Positions 45,078 through 54,582 are shown, counted from the first letter of the stretch. The stretch: 64,000 nt of DNA from Sphingobium bisphenolivorans (GCF_000412635.1 NZ_ASTG01000005.1:62001-126000); one strand, 5' to 3'. The notes: generated from the letters alone by a model not told the origin. A program made the numbers and translations.

Positions 45078-46859
45078 TCAGGCCGCATGGCGCAGGCAGT
45101 TACGCCCGCTATGCTTGGCGCGGTACAGCGCCTTGTCTGCCGCATCGAGCAGTTCGCTGCAGCTGCTCAGCGCGTCCAATTCCACCAGACCGGCGCTGAA
45201 CGTCACTGCCACATGGCGGTCCGCGTCGAGCCGAACCGGGCTTCCCGCGACCATCAGCCGCAACCGCTCGCAGATCATGCTGGCGCAATTGATGTCGGTG
45301 CCGCTCAGCAAGATGGCGAACTCCTCCCCGCCAAGGCGGCCGACGCTGTCGATCCCGCGCAGCCCCGGCCGAAGCCGCTCGACGAAGCCCGCCAGCACGC
45401 GGTCGCCCGCGCCATGACCATGCTGGTCGTTCACCGCCTTGAAGTGATCGATGTCGATCAGCAGCAGACAGGAGCGCTGGCCGCGCCGCACGCGCTCGAT
45501 CTCCTGCTCCAGCTTTCCCATGAAGGCGCGGCGCGTGTCGGCTCCGGTCAGCGAATCCTGCGCCGCCACCTGTAGCAACGCCTGCTGGCGCGCCTTGTGG
45601 CGGGACATGTCACGTATCGTGCTGACCACGCCCGTCGCCCGGCCCCGCTCATCCAGCACCGCGCGCGTCACCATCTCGCACCATTGCAGTTCGCTGGCCG
45701 AGACGAGGGGGCGGAACTCCACGGTCTGCACCTGGCCGGGCTGAGCCAGCGCCCGTCGATGCGTCGCGATCACGCGAACGCGATCGCGCGGATCGACCAG
45801 CTTCGCCGCATCCTGGCCGATCAGCATTTCCGGCGCGCAGCCCATCTGCTCCGCCGCAGAGGGGGATGCGTATCCGATAACCCCCTCAACATTGATATTG
45901 AGCACCACGTCGCCGCTATTTTCCGCGATCGTGCGGTAACGCGCTTCGCTTTCCTGCAACATCTGGAACAGCAGGCGCCGGCTGTTCAGTTCGGCGGCCA
46001 TCGGCGTGGACAGCAGATAGGTGAAGGCGAGGTAGAGCTGAAAAAACTGCATCCGCAGGCCGAGCGTGCCCGGAACCATATGCAGCGGCCCATGTCCGGT
46101 CATCGTCGCGATCCCGCCGATCAGCGCCAGAATCATGACCGCCGCCGCCGTCGCCAGATTGCCGACGCGAAAGACGATCAGCAGCATCGGCAGGGTAAGA
46201 GCAAACAGCATCGGATAACGCGCGACATAAAAGACGAACGCCGTGGCGAGCGCGAAGAGCAGCAGCAGGCCCGCCGCTTCGACTCGCTCGCGGCAAGAGG
46301 ATTGTTCCAGCCAGCGCCGATATTCGCCCTTCATGAACATCATCAGGATCGGCGTGCAGGTCATACCGCCCAGCACATGACCGGCATACCATTGCAGCCA
46401 TGCGGCGGAGAAGGCGGCCCCGGTAAGCTGCGCCGCCACCAGGCCGGCGCCGGCACCGGCAATGATATTGGCAGGGCCGCACAGCGCCACGACGTAGACG
46501 AGCAGCGGCTGTGGCGACCCGCCAATCCTGCCGTCGCGCGCATATCGCCGACAGAGGATGGCGACGGTCAGCGCCTCCAACAGGTTCAGGGCCGCCATCG
46601 GCACGGCCGCGAGCGGTCCCATGCCGTAAAGCGATGTCGCGATGACGCTGGCCAAGCCACAGGCGGCCAAGGCGCGTGGCCAGTGGCGCTCTTTCGACGC
46701 CAGAAGCTGCGCCATGAGCAGGGCATTGGCCCCCCAGATGAATGCCAGCCCGCCTTCGAAACGGGACGTGCAAAGCGCCAGCACCGCTAAGGCGTAATAG
46801 GCACAGCCGAGCAGGATGGGCGGCAAGGCGGAGGACGTATGACGGAGCGAGCTGGGCAT
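45078..46859 (-). CDS. MASE1-PAS-GGDEF diguanylate cyclase
   Basis: A 593-residue membrane protein that should make c-di-GMP from two GTP. An N-terminal MASE1-type sensor of eight hydrophobic spans fills about residues 10-300. A PAS domain follows (RYRTIAENSGDVVLNINVEGVIGYASPS). The GGDEF domain has GGEEF (510-514), the active form of the motif, an inhibitory site RGID (501-504) five residues before it and DIDHFKAVND near 455. No EAL domain. ATG at 46857-46859; a TTG 24 codons upstream is in frame but gives no extra span. Its product may act on the PilZ protein at 37.4 kb. It lies downstream of glpK on the same strand. Confidence 0.94.
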   Translation of the reverse strand: MPSSLRHTSSALPPILLGCAYYALAVLALCTSRFEGGLAFIWGANALLMAQLLASKERHWPRALAACGLASVIATSLYGMGPLAAVPMAALNLLEALTVAILCRRYARDGRIGGSPQPLLVYVVALCGPANIIAGAGAGLVAAQLTGAAFSAAWLQWYAGHVLGGMTCTPILMMFMKGEYRRWLEQSSCRERVEAAGLLLLFALATAFVFYVARYPMLFALTLPMLLIVFRVGNLATAAAVMILALIGGIATMTGHGPLHMVPGTLGLRMQFFQLYLAFTYLLSTPMAAELNSRRLLFQMLQESEARYRTIAENSGDVVLNINVEGVIGYASPSAAEQMGCAPEMLIGQDAAKLVDPRDRVRVIATHRRALAQPGQVQTVEFRPLVSASELQWCEMVTRAVLDERGRATGVVSTIRDMSRHKARQQALLQVAAQDSLTGADTRRAFMGKLEQEIERVRRGQRSCLLLIDIDHFKAVNDQHGHGAGDRVLAGFVERLRPGLRGIDSVGRLGGEEFAILLSGTDINCASMICERLRLMVAGSPVRLDADRHVAVTFSAGLVELDALSSCSELLDAADKALYRAKHSGRNCLRHAA

Positions 46860-46943
46860 CTTGCTCTTGGCTAACAGGGATATGGTTAAAATATGGTCAT
46901 GATCCGGATTAAGGATGATAGGGAGGTGCAACCAAAGCCGCGC

Positions 46944-48401
46944 TCAAAAAAAGCTATGCCAGCCGCTGAGCCTCTGTTCCCGTGTTCCCGCTTCCATGGC
47001 AGGGTTGAAGCGGGTCGCCGGTGATGCCATGGCCTTCGCAGCAGCTTCCAATGACGGATGTAATTCAGCGCCGACAGCGGCCAGCATGGCTGCGCCCCGT
47101 GCGGTCGTCTCGACATCGGCCGGGCGCATCACCGGCAGGTCCAGAATGTCCGCTACATCCTGCGCGACCCAATTGTTCGCGCTCATCCCGCCATCGAGCG
47201 CAAGTTGTTCCCAGGGCGCTCCATCGGCGGTGAAGGCCTGCTTCAGATCGTGCAGCTGGTGCGAGAAGGATTCGAGTGCGGCCCGCACGATATGGGCGCG
47301 GCTCGTACCCAGCGTCAGACCCTTGATCACCCCGGTGGCGTCGGGTTGCCAGTGCGGAGCCCCTAGCCCCGCGAATGCGGGAAGCAGGATGACGCCGCCG
47401 CTGTCCGGCACGGATCGCGCCATCGCCTCCGTTTCCGCGGCGGTTGCAATCAGGCCCATACTGTCGCGCAGCCACTTCACCAGGCTGCCGGCAACGAAGA
47501 TCGATCCCTCCAGAGCGAAGGCGCGCTCCACGCCAAGCCGGTAGAGCAGCGTCCCAAGCAGCCGGTGCGCCGACGCCGGGACCGCCCTTCCCATATTGGC
47601 GAGGACAAAGGCTCCGGTGCCGAGCGTCGCCTTGGCACTGCCGGGCTTCAGACAGCCCTGCCCGATCGATGCCGCCTGCTGGTCGCCCGCGAGGCCCCGG
47701 ATCGGGATCATGCCGCCGAACCACTGGGCCACCGTCTCGCCGAGCGCGCCCGCATTGTCGACGATCGCGGGCAGCGCGCGCATCGGCACGCCGAACAGTT
47801 CGCACAGGCCAGCGTTCCAATCGCCGCCTTCCAGGCTCATCAATTGCGTCCGGCTGGCATTGGTGGCGTCGCTGACATGCAGCCCCCCGGTCAGCTTCCA
47901 CACCAGCCAGCTTTCGACCGTACCCAGCGCCAGCGCGTCCCCCGCCTCCTTCAGGGCGGGAACATGATCGAGCAGCCACCGCATCTTGGTGGCCGAGAAA
48001 TAGGGATCGATGACGAGGCCGGTGCATCGCTGCACCGCCGGCTCGTGGCCCGCCTCCCGCAGCGCGGCGCAGCGGTCGGCGGTACGCCGGTCCTGCCAGA
48101 CGATGGCGCGGGCAAGCGGCTCGCCGCTACGCCGATCCCACGCAATCACGGTTTCGCGCTGGTTGGTGATGCCGATCGCGGCGATCCGATCCGCGCCGCC
48201 TGCTTGCGCCACCATCTGCCGCGCGCAACGCAGCGTTCGTTCCCATATCTCGGCGGCGTCCTGCTCGACCCAGCCGGGCTGCGGATAAAATTGGGTGAGT
48301 TCAGCCTGGGCCATGCCAAGCCGTGTGCCCTCCGGCGCATAGAGCATCGCCCGCGTCGATGTCGTGCCTTCATCCAGCACCAGGATGCTCCGTTCGCTCA
48401 T
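46944..48401 (-). CDS. glpK: Glycerol kinase
   Basis: Phosphorylates glycerol with ATP. The 485-residue protein has the FGGY fold: ILVLDEGTTSTRAMLY (about 6-21), the QRETVIAWDRRSGEPL segment, and GGMSANNWVAQDVADIL near the C-terminus. The LDEGTTSTR with Asp-Glu and Thr/Ser residues binds the phosphates; Trp in VWQDRRT sits in the glycerol pocket. ATG at 48399-48401 overlaps the glpD stop by four bases and has GGGAGAGGG upstream. Together with glpD it forms a glycerol utilisation pair; glpF (facilitator) and glpR are not in the window. Confidence 0.97.
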   Translation of the reverse strand: MSERSILVLDEGTTSTRAMLYAPEGTRLGMAQAELTQFYPQPGWVEQDAAEIWERTLRCARQMVAQAGGADRIAAIGITNQRETVIAWDRRSGEPLARAIVWQDRRTADRCAALREAGHEPAVQRCTGLVIDPYFSATKMRWLLDHVPALKEAGDALALGTVESWLVWKLTGGLHVSDATNASRTQLMSLEGGDWNAGLCELFGVPMRALPAIVDNAGALGETVAQWFGGMIPIRGLAGDQQAASIGQGCLKPGSAKATLGTGAFVLANMGRAVPASAHRLLGTLLYRLGVERAFALEGSIFVAGSLVKWLRDSMGLIATAAETEAMARSVPDSGGVILLPAFAGLGAPHWQPDATGVIKGLTLGTSRAHIVRAALESFSHQLHDLKQAFTADGAPWEQLALDGGMSANNWVAQDVADILDLPVMRPADVETTARGAAMLAAVGAELHPSLEAAAKAMASPATRFNPAMEAGTREQRLSGWHSFF

Positions 48402-49897
48402 GCCCTCTCCCGCAACCATTGATCGAGCCGTGCCTTCTGCCCGGCATCCAGCCTGAGCCCGAGCTTGGTGCGACGCCAGAGAATATCCTCAGCCGTCACC
48501 GCCCACTCGCGCGTTATCAGATAGCGCAGTTCCGATTCCGTCAGACCATGGCCGAAATGAACGCCGAGGTCCGCCATGCCCTGCGCATCGCCCAGCCAGT
48601 CGCGGGCGCACGTTCCATAGGCGCTGGCGATGCGCTGGACCGAGGCATAGTCAAGAAAGGGATAGTCGCAGCCAAGATCGGCGATCAGCTTGTCAAGGCC
48701 GCGCATCGGGAAGTCGCCACCTGGCAGCGGCGCGGCGGCGGTCCAGTCCACCTTCGCCAGTCTGGGCAGAAATGGCCTCAGCCGCTCGACCGCTTCGCAG
48801 GCAAGATGGCGATAGGTGGTAATCTTGCCGCCATAGATGTTGAGCAGCGGCGGCTCCCCCTCCAGCTCCAGCCGATAACCGCGCGTCGCTGCCTCCGGCC
48901 GGCCGGCGCCGTCATCGACAAGCGGGCGAACGCCGGCATAGGCCCAGATCACATCCTGCGGCGAGATCGCGCGGGCGAAATAGCGGTTCGCCCCCTCGCA
49001 CAAATAGGCGATCTCCTCCTCACTGGGGCGGACATGATCCGGCGAGCCATGATGATCGCGGTCGGTGGTGCCAATCAGCGTGAAGTCATGCGCGTAGGGA
49101 ATGGCAAAGAAGATGCGGCCGTCGGGCAGTTGGAAGAAATAGGCGAAGCCATGGTCGAACAGGCGAGCCACCACGATATGCGATCCGCGTACCAGCCGGA
49201 CCGACCGGCTCGCGTCTCCATGGGCGCGGCGCAACAGGTCGAGCACGCCCGGGCCGGTCGCGTTGACCACCGCGCGGGCACGGAAGCTCTCCTCCCTGCC
49301 GTCCGTGTGCCGGGTGAGGATGGCCCATTCAGCGCCGCGCCGCGCCAAAGCCAACGCCTCGGTCCGGGTACGGATATCCGCGCCCCGGTCCGCCGCGTCG
49401 CGGGCATTGAGGATCACCAGACGAGCGTCGTCGACCCAGCCGTCAGAATAGACATAGCCTCTCTTGAAACCGGCTTTCAGCGGCCTTCCGGCGGGATGGC
49501 GGCGCAGATCGATGCTCTCCGTCGGCGGCAAGGCGTGGCGAGCGCCCAGATGATCGTAGAGAAAGAGGCCGAGGCGCAGCAGCCAGCGCGGGCGCAATCC
49601 GGCTACCCAAGGCAGGACAAAGCGCATCGGGCGGATGATGTGCGGCGCCATAGCCCAGAGCCGCTCGCGCTCGGCAAGGGATTCGCGGACGAGTCCGAAC
49701 TCCCGATGCTCCAGATAACGCAGGCCGCCATGGATGAGCTTGGTAGAGGCGGAGGATGTCCCCTGCGCCAGGTCGCCGCGCTCCAGCAGCAGCACCTTGG
49801 CTCCGCGCCCCGCCGCGTCGCGGGCGATGCCACAGCCGTTGATCCCGCCGCCGATCACGGCAAGGTCGTAGGCGGCAGGCTCCTTCTCCCTTGTCAC
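48398..49897 (-). CDS. glpD: Glycerol-3-phosphate dehydrogenase (aerobic)
   Basis: FAD enzyme on the inner membrane that oxidises glycerol-3-phosphate to dihydroxyacetone phosphate and passes electrons to quinone. The 499-residue protein has the FAD loop VIGGGINGCGIARDAAGRG (about 12-30), LLERGDLAQGTSSASTKLIHGGLRYLE, and the dehydrogenase blocks FAIPYAHDFTLIGTTDRDH and AYAGVRPLVDDG. The start is GTG (49895-49897). Its stop overlaps glpK. Upstream, clpS is on the same strand with about 45 bases between, but is not functionally linked. Confidence 0.96.
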   Translation of the reverse strand: MTREKEPAAYDLAVIGGGINGCGIARDAAGRGAKVLLLERGDLAQGTSSASTKLIHGGLRYLEHREFGLVRESLAERERLWAMAPHIIRPMRFVLPWVAGLRPRWLLRLGLFLYDHLGARHALPPTESIDLRRHPAGRPLKAGFKRGYVYSDGWVDDARLVILNARDAADRGADIRTRTEALALARRGAEWAILTRHTDGREESFRARAVVNATGPGVLDLLRRAHGDASRSVRLVRGSHIVVARLFDHGFAYFFQLPDGRIFFAIPYAHDFTLIGTTDRDHHGSPDHVRPSEEEIAYLCEGANRYFARAISPQDVIWAYAGVRPLVDDGAGRPEAATRGYRLELEGEPPLLNIYGGKITTYRHLACEAVERLRPFLPRLAKVDWTAAAPLPGGDFPMRGLDKLIADLGCDYPFLDYASVQRIASAYGTCARDWLGDAQGMADLGVHFGHGLTESELRYLITREWAVTAEDILWRRTKLGLRLDAGQKARLDQWLRERA

Positions 49898-49942
49898 GGG
49901 CCGAACCTAGCCTGCTTTAAGAGCAGGCGGAAGCGGCTGTGG

Positions 49943-50317
49943 TCAGGCCTTTTCCAGCGTGCACTGAAGGGGGTGCTGGTTCTGCCGGGCGAAGTCCATC
50001 ACCTGGTTCACCTTGGTTTCCGCAACCTCATAGCTGAAGATGCCGCAGACCCCGACCCCGCGCTGGTGCACATGGAGCATGACGCGAGTCGCCTCCTCCA
50101 TATCCATGCGGAAAAATTGCTGAAGCACGTGCACGACGAATTCCATCGGCGTGTAGTCATCGTTCAGCATCAGCACCTTGTAGAGGGAGGGCTTTTTCGT
50201 CCGCGCACGGGTGCGCGTGGCGATGCCGACATTGGGACCGCCCGTGCCGTCGCCCTGGTCGTCCTGATCCCTGCCCGCCATCATTACGGGATATGCCGTT
50301 GCCAAGATACTGTTCAT
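49943..50317 (-). CDS. clpS: ATP-dependent Clp protease adaptor ClpS
   Basis: Delivers N-degron proteins to ClpAP. The 124-residue protein has an extended, polar N-terminus (about 40 residues, needed to engage ClpA) and the core with [24 protein letters not shown], the pocket residues for the destabilising N-terminal amino acid (Asn-Asp-Asp), [25 protein letters not shown] at 50315-50317; another ATG pair at residues 12-13 could be the start instead. Partner clpA is not next to it. A terminator for the phasin gene lies just upstream. Confidence 0.95.
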   Translation of the reverse strand: MNSILATAYPVMMAGRDQDDQGDGTGGPNVGIATRTRARTKKPSLYKVLMLNDDYTPMEFVVHVLQQFFRMDMEEATRVMLHVHQRGVGVCGIFSYEVAETKVNQVMDFARQNQHPLQCTLEKA

Positions 50318-50397
50318 GATGGGGAAGAATATGGCGATTCCCGCTTCTATGGCAAGGGGTCCGGCAGCGGTTCGCGCCCTGTCGGAGGGTGAACCGG

Positions 50398-50432
50398 AAA
50401 AAAGAAACGGCCCCGCGAAGGCTGGGGCCGTT
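50398..50432 (-). terminator. Intrinsic terminator after the phasin gene
   Basis: Stem AACGGCCCC (50406-50414) / GGGGCCGTT (50424-50432) with a 9-base loop, followed on the minus strand by TCTTTTTTT. It lies 28 bases after the phasin stop. Confidence 0.9.
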
Positions 50433-50459
50433 CCTCAATAGTCGTAGTGGCTCAGCCGA

Positions 50460-51329
50460 TCAAACGGCGAGCGACTTCACCTTGTCGGTGACCACGGTCA
50501 CGCGGGCGGTCAGCGGCTGGGCCACTTCGCCGGCGAGCTTGATCAGCGCTTCGCTGCTCTTAGCCGCTTCCTTGGTCATTTCGTCGAAGCTGCTCGACAG
50601 GAGCTGGCTCTGCAGCTGGAAAAATTCGGTCGGGGTCTTCACCGTCGAAAAGCTCTTGATCGAGGCGGTCGCCTTTTCGAAGCTCTTGCGGCTGTAGTCG
50701 ACGGCTTCCTGACCCAGCGTTTCGAACGCCTTGGCAGCGATCTTGCCGGATTCGACCAGCGCCTCGACATTGCCCTTGGCGATGTCGCTGAACTCTTCCA
50801 GCGCCTTCGTCGACTTCTCGACGTTCACCTTGGCCTTCTCGTTGAAATCGGCATAGGCGGTTTCGAACTTGGCCTTGGTTTCTTCAGCGAACTTCTTTCC
50901 GGTTTCGATCACGTCGTTCATTATCTTGGTTCCTTCTGTGGCGGGCAGCGATATGGGCTCTACCGGCCCGGCCTTGGATGACAGGCTCTTGGCTTCTTGC
51001 GGCGCCGCCGACGCTGCCTGCACGAGCGGCTCAGGAGTGGGAGCGATGACCGGGTCGGGCACCGGCTCCGATACGGGAACAGGCTCGGGCGCCGCATCCA
51101 CTGCGGTGGTCGCGGCGATCGCAGCCAGCGGGTTGGCCGCGACAGCGGGTTCAGGCTTGGGCGGCGCCGCCTTGGGCGCCGGTGCCTTGGAAACTGCCGG
51201 GCTCTTGGCCGGCTTGGCGGGAGGTGAGATCGCCGCTTCAGCGGCCTTCAGCGCCTCGCTCGCCGACAGGGTTGACGACGCCTTAACGGGGCCCGTCTTT
51301 GCACGCACATTCTTGGGGGTACCGGCCAT
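50460..51329 (-). CDS. Phasin family protein, PHA granule-associated
   Basis: A 289-residue protein. Residues 10-150 form a Pro/Ala/Lys-rich, low-complexity arm, and residues 150-289 carry the phasin domain of amphipathic helices (ETGKKFAEETKAKFETAYADFNEKAK, VDYSRKSFEKATASIKSF, TEFFQLQSQLLSSSFDEMTKEA). Phasins coat polyhydroxyalkanoate granules and control their size. The gene is next to phaC (141 bases upstream on the same strand). ATG at 51327-51329 with GGAGG upstream. Regulation by PhaR-type binding of the inverted repeat at 51342-51404 is likely. Confidence 0.93.
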   Translation of the reverse strand: MAGTPKNVRAKTGPVKASSTLSASEALKAAEAAISPPAKPAKSPAVSKAPAPKAAPPKPEPAVAANPLAAIAATTAVDAAPEPVPVSEPVPDPVIAPTPEPLVQAASAAPQEAKSLSSKAGPVEPISLPATEGTKIMNDVIETGKKFAEETKAKFETAYADFNEKAKVNVEKSTKALEEFSDIAKGNVEALVESGKIAAKAFETLGQEAVDYSRKSFEKATASIKSFSTVKTPTEFFQLQSQLLSSSFDEMTKEAAKSSEALIKLAGEVAQPLTARVTVVTDKVKSLAV

Positions 51330-51341
51330 GCCATCCTCCGT

Positions 51342-51404
51342 TTGCTGCAGTGCACAATATTGATTCGGACAGATGTTTGCAAGCCATTTTGTGCGGTGCA
51401 GCAA
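51342..51404. promoter_or_regulatory. TGC-rich inverted repeat, possible PhaR operator before the phasin gene
   Basis: Two 16-base arms (51342-51357 and 51389-51404) are inverted copies of one another at 14 of 16 positions, and each is nearly palindromic itself (TTGCTGCAGTGCACAA). They sit 31 bases apart in the phaC-phasin spacer, upstream of the phasin start. PhaR, the repressor of phasin genes in related alphaproteobacteria, binds TGC/GCA-rich sites, so this is a candidate operator. No phaR gene is seen in the window. Confidence 0.6.
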
Positions 51405-51470
51405 AATTATTTCAGACAGCTTGCCGTAAGGGAAGTGCCGCCTGCCGCATAGACGAGGCAAGTGAAGGAC

Positions 51471-53210
51471 TTAGCGCAACCTGACATATCGGCCGGGCGC
51501 ATCTTCGACGGGCTTGAGCTTGCCCTTGCCTGGCACCCGCGCGCCCCTGACCGCCACTTGCGCAGGGTCGCGCTCGCGAATCCACTCGATCCAATCGGGC
51601 CACCAGCTGCCCTTCGTCTCCTGCGCCTTGTCTAGGAAAGCTTCGAGCGAAGGCTGCGCCTCCTCGCATGCCCAATATTGATATTTGTTGGCAGCGGGCG
51701 GATTGATGACGCCGGCGATATGGCCGGACCCGGCGAGCAGGAAGCGGACGGGACCGGTGAAATGCTCCGTCAGCTTCCACACGCTTTCGACCGGGGCGAT
51801 ATGATCCTCCTTGCCCGCCTGGACATAGGCGGGGGTCTTGACCTGCCGCAGGTCGATCTGCGTGCCCGAAACGCTGACCGCGCCGGGTTGGACCAGCAGA
51901 TTGTCGCGGTAAAGCTGCGTCAGATAATCCCTGTGCCAGCGCGCCGGCAGGTTTGTTGTGTCGCCATTCCAGTAAAGCAGGTCGAAGGGCGGATAATCCT
52001 GTCCAAGCAGATAATTATTGACCACATAGTTCCAGATGAGGTCGCGCCCGCGCAGCAGGTTGAAGGTCGCGGCCATGTAGCGCCCGTCCAGAAAGCCGCC
52101 GGAGGACAGCTGCTCCACCATCTTCATCTGCTCGTCATCAACGAACAGGGTCAGATCGCCCGCCTTGCTGAAATCCACCTGCGCGGTGAAGAAGGTGGCG
52201 CTCGCGACCTTGTCCGCCTCCCCGCGCGCGGCGAGCAGCGCCAGCGTGGCGGCAAGCGTGGTTCCCGCCACGCAATAGCCGATCGTATGCACGCTCTGCA
52301 CCTTCAGCAGATCGCGCACGGTATCGATCGCGTCGATCTGCCCCTGTTCGATATAATCGTCCCAGATCAGGTCCTTCATCGATGCGTCGGCCGACCTCCA
52401 CGAGACGAGAAAGACGCTGAGGCCCTGATCCACCGCCCATTTGACGAAGCTCTTCTCCGGCGCGAGGTCGAGAATGTAGAAGCGGTTGATCCAGGGCGGA
52501 AAGATGATCAGCGGGGTCGCCAGCACCTTGTCGGTCGATGGCGCATAATGGATCAGTTGGTAGAGCGGCGTCTCCTTGATCACCTTGCCCGGCGTAGAGG
52601 CGATATTACGGCCGACTTCGAAAGCGGAGCCGTCCGTGTGGGTGAGCTGCCCCTTTTCCATATCGGCCAGCATATGCTGAAGGCCCTTTACCAGATTCTG
52701 GCCGCCGCTCTCGATCGTCTTCTGGACGACGAGCGGATTGGTGAGGGGGAAGTTGGTGGGCGACAGGGCATCGAGCAGGCCGTTGGTCGCGAAGCGCAGC
52801 TTGGCCTTCTGCTTGGGATCAACGCCGTCCACCGCGTCGGTCAGGCGCATCAGATAGTCCGAGATCAGCAGATAGCTTTGCCGGATCAGGTCATAAAAGG
52901 GGTGATCGGCCCAGGCCGGGTCGGAAAAGCGGCGGTCCTTCGCGCCTGCCGGGCTGCCGGGCGGGGGCGGCTCCGGCTGATTGCGCAGCAGCCCGCCGGA
53001 ATCGAGGAAACGCTGCCACAAAGCCAGTCCCTCGTCGGCGAAGCTGGACTGTATACGCGCGACAGCGGCAGCATCGAATGGCAGGGCCTGCCCCGTCGCG
53101 CCCGCCGCCTGTTCGAGCAGCAGTTGCTGCGCGCGGCCGAGCACCTGTGTCCATTGCTGCATTTCGTTAAGAGTGGGGAGGCGGGGTTCCATGGCATCCC
53201 GTGCATTCAT
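51471..53210 (-). CDS. phaC: Class I poly(3-hydroxyalkanoate) synthase
   Basis: Polymerises hydroxyacyl-CoA into polyhydroxyalkanoate granules. The 579-residue protein has the lipase-like box GYCVAG with catalytic Cys313, the DLVWNYVVNNYLLG and PPFDLLYWNGD regions, and GHIAGVINPP holding the catalytic His. The second Gly of the usual G-X-C-X-G-G is Ala, a form common in alphaproteobacteria. The start is uncertain: ATG 53222, GTG 53216 and ATG 53210 are in frame; GGGAGG overlaps the first, so the last (AAGG five bases upstream) is used. The phasin gene lies downstream. Confidence 0.95.
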   Translation of the reverse strand: MNARDAMEPRLPTLNEMQQWTQVLGRAQQLLLEQAAGATGQALPFDAAAVARIQSSFADEGLALWQRFLDSGGLLRNQPEPPPPGSPAGAKDRRFSDPAWADHPFYDLIRQSYLLISDYLMRLTDAVDGVDPKQKAKLRFATNGLLDALSPTNFPLTNPLVVQKTIESGGQNLVKGLQHMLADMEKGQLTHTDGSAFEVGRNIASTPGKVIKETPLYQLIHYAPSTDKVLATPLIIFPPWINRFYILDLAPEKSFVKWAVDQGLSVFLVSWRSADASMKDLIWDDYIEQGQIDAIDTVRDLLKVQSVHTIGYCVAGTTLAATLALLAARGEADKVASATFFTAQVDFSKAGDLTLFVDDEQMKMVEQLSSGGFLDGRYMAATFNLLRGRDLIWNYVVNNYLLGQDYPPFDLLYWNGDTTNLPARWHRDYLTQLYRDNLLVQPGAVSVSGTQIDLRQVKTPAYVQAGKEDHIAPVESVWKLTEHFTGPVRFLLAGSGHIAGVINPPAANKYQYWACEEAQPSLEAFLDKAQETKGSWWPDWIEWIRERDPAQVAVRGARVPGKGKLKPVEDAPGRYVRLR

Positions 53211-53350
53211 GGCCACCTTCATCCTCCCGGTATGGTCTATGTCGCCGCTTTCACTGGCGCGGCGCAGTCCAGCGGGTTATAGCCGGATCTGTGACACAGT
53301 GATTGCGTGTCGCCCACTATTCCTTACGCCGAGCTTTTAGGAAAGCCCCA

Positions 53351-54559
53351 ATGTCCGAAGAATTCTACCGCATGAAGCGCCTGCCGCCCTATGTCATCGC
53401 TGAAGTGAATGCGATGCGGGCCGCCGCGCGAGCCGGTGGGGAGGACATTATCGACCTCGGCATGGGCAATCCCGATCTGCCGCCACCCGACCATGTGATC
53501 GCCAAGCTGTGCGAAGTCGCGCAGAAGCCGAGCGCCCATGGCTATTCCCAGTCGATGGGCATTCCGGGACTGCGCCGCGCGCAGGCCAATTATTACGGCC
53601 GCCGCTTTGGCGTCGATCTCGACCCCGAGACGGAAGTTGTCGTGACAATGGGGTCGAAGGAGGGTCTCGCCAGCCTCGCCACCGCGATCACCGCACCGGG
53701 CGATGTCGTTTTGGCGCCCAACCCCAGCTACCCGATCCACATGTTCGGCTTCATCATCGCGGGTGCAACCATCCGGTCGGTTCCCACCACACCCGACGAG
53801 CATTATTGGCAGTCGCTGGAGCGGGCGATGGCCTTCACCGTGCCGCGCCCCTCGATCCTCGTCGTCGGCTATCCCAGCAATCCGACGGCCGAGACGGTCG
53901 ATCTCGCCTTCTACGAGCGCCTTGTCGCCTGGGCGAAGGAGAACAAGGTCTGGGTGCTGTCCGACCTTGCCTATTCCGAACTTTATTATGACGGCAACCC
54001 CACGCCCTCCATCCTTCAGGTGCCGGGTGCCAAGGATGTGGCGGTCGAGTTCACCTCACTCAGCAAGACCTATTCGATGGCCGGCTGGCGCATCGGTTTC
54101 GCGGTTGGCAACAGGCAGTTGATCGCGGCGCTGAAGCGGGTGAAATCCTATCTCGACTATGGCGCCTTCACCCCCATCCAGGCTGCGGCCTGCGCCGCGC
54201 TCAACGGGCCGCAGGATATCGTCCAGAAGAACCGCGAACTCTATCACAAGCGCCGCGACGTGATGGTGGAGGCGTTCGGCCGCGCAGGATGGGACATTCC
54301 CGCGCCCAAGGCGTCGATGTTCGCCTGGGCCCCCCTGCCCCCGGCCCTCAAGGATATGGGGAGCCTGGAGTTCTCCAAGCAGCTGCTGACCCACGCGAAG
54401 GTCGCGGTGGCACCCGGCGTCGGTTATGGCGAGGATGGCGAGGGCTATGTCCGCATCGCCATGGTGGAGAACGAACAGCGGCTGCGGCAGGCGGCCCGCA
54501 ACGTGAAGCAATATCTGAAATCCATGGGCATCAACACACCCGCCAAGGGCGCCGCCTGA
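53351..54559 (+). CDS. PLP-dependent aminotransferase, AlaC/DapL-like
   Basis: A 402-residue class I/II aminotransferase. PLP is bound by Lys239 in SLSKTYSMAGWRIGF. Other marks are DLGMGNPDLPPP (about residue 35), NPSYPIHMFGF, and a C-terminal AMVENEQRLRQAARNV. The segment pattern fits the AlaC (glutamate-pyruvate aminotransferase) or LL-diaminopimelate aminotransferase group; assignment between them is not possible from sequence alone. ATG at 53351 with AGGA eight bases upstream. Divergent from phaC. Confidence 0.9.
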   Translation: MSEEFYRMKRLPPYVIAEVNAMRAAARAGGEDIIDLGMGNPDLPPPDHVIAKLCEVAQKPSAHGYSQSMGIPGLRRAQANYYGRRFGVDLDPETEVVVTMGSKEGLASLATAITAPGDVVLAPNPSYPIHMFGFIIAGATIRSVPTTPDEHYWQSLERAMAFTVPRPSILVVGYPSNPTAETVDLAFYERLVAWAKENKVWVLSDLAYSELYYDGNPTPSILQVPGAKDVAVEFTSLSKTYSMAGWRIGFAVGNRQLIAALKRVKSYLDYGAFTPIQAAACAALNGPQDIVQKNRELYHKRRDVMVEAFGRAGWDIPAPKASMFAWAPLPPALKDMGSLEFSKQLLTHAKVAVAPGVGYGEDGEGYVRIAMVENEQRLRQAARNVKQYLKSMGINTPAKGAA

Positions 54560-54582
54560 GCCGATAGCTTGGCACATGGCGG

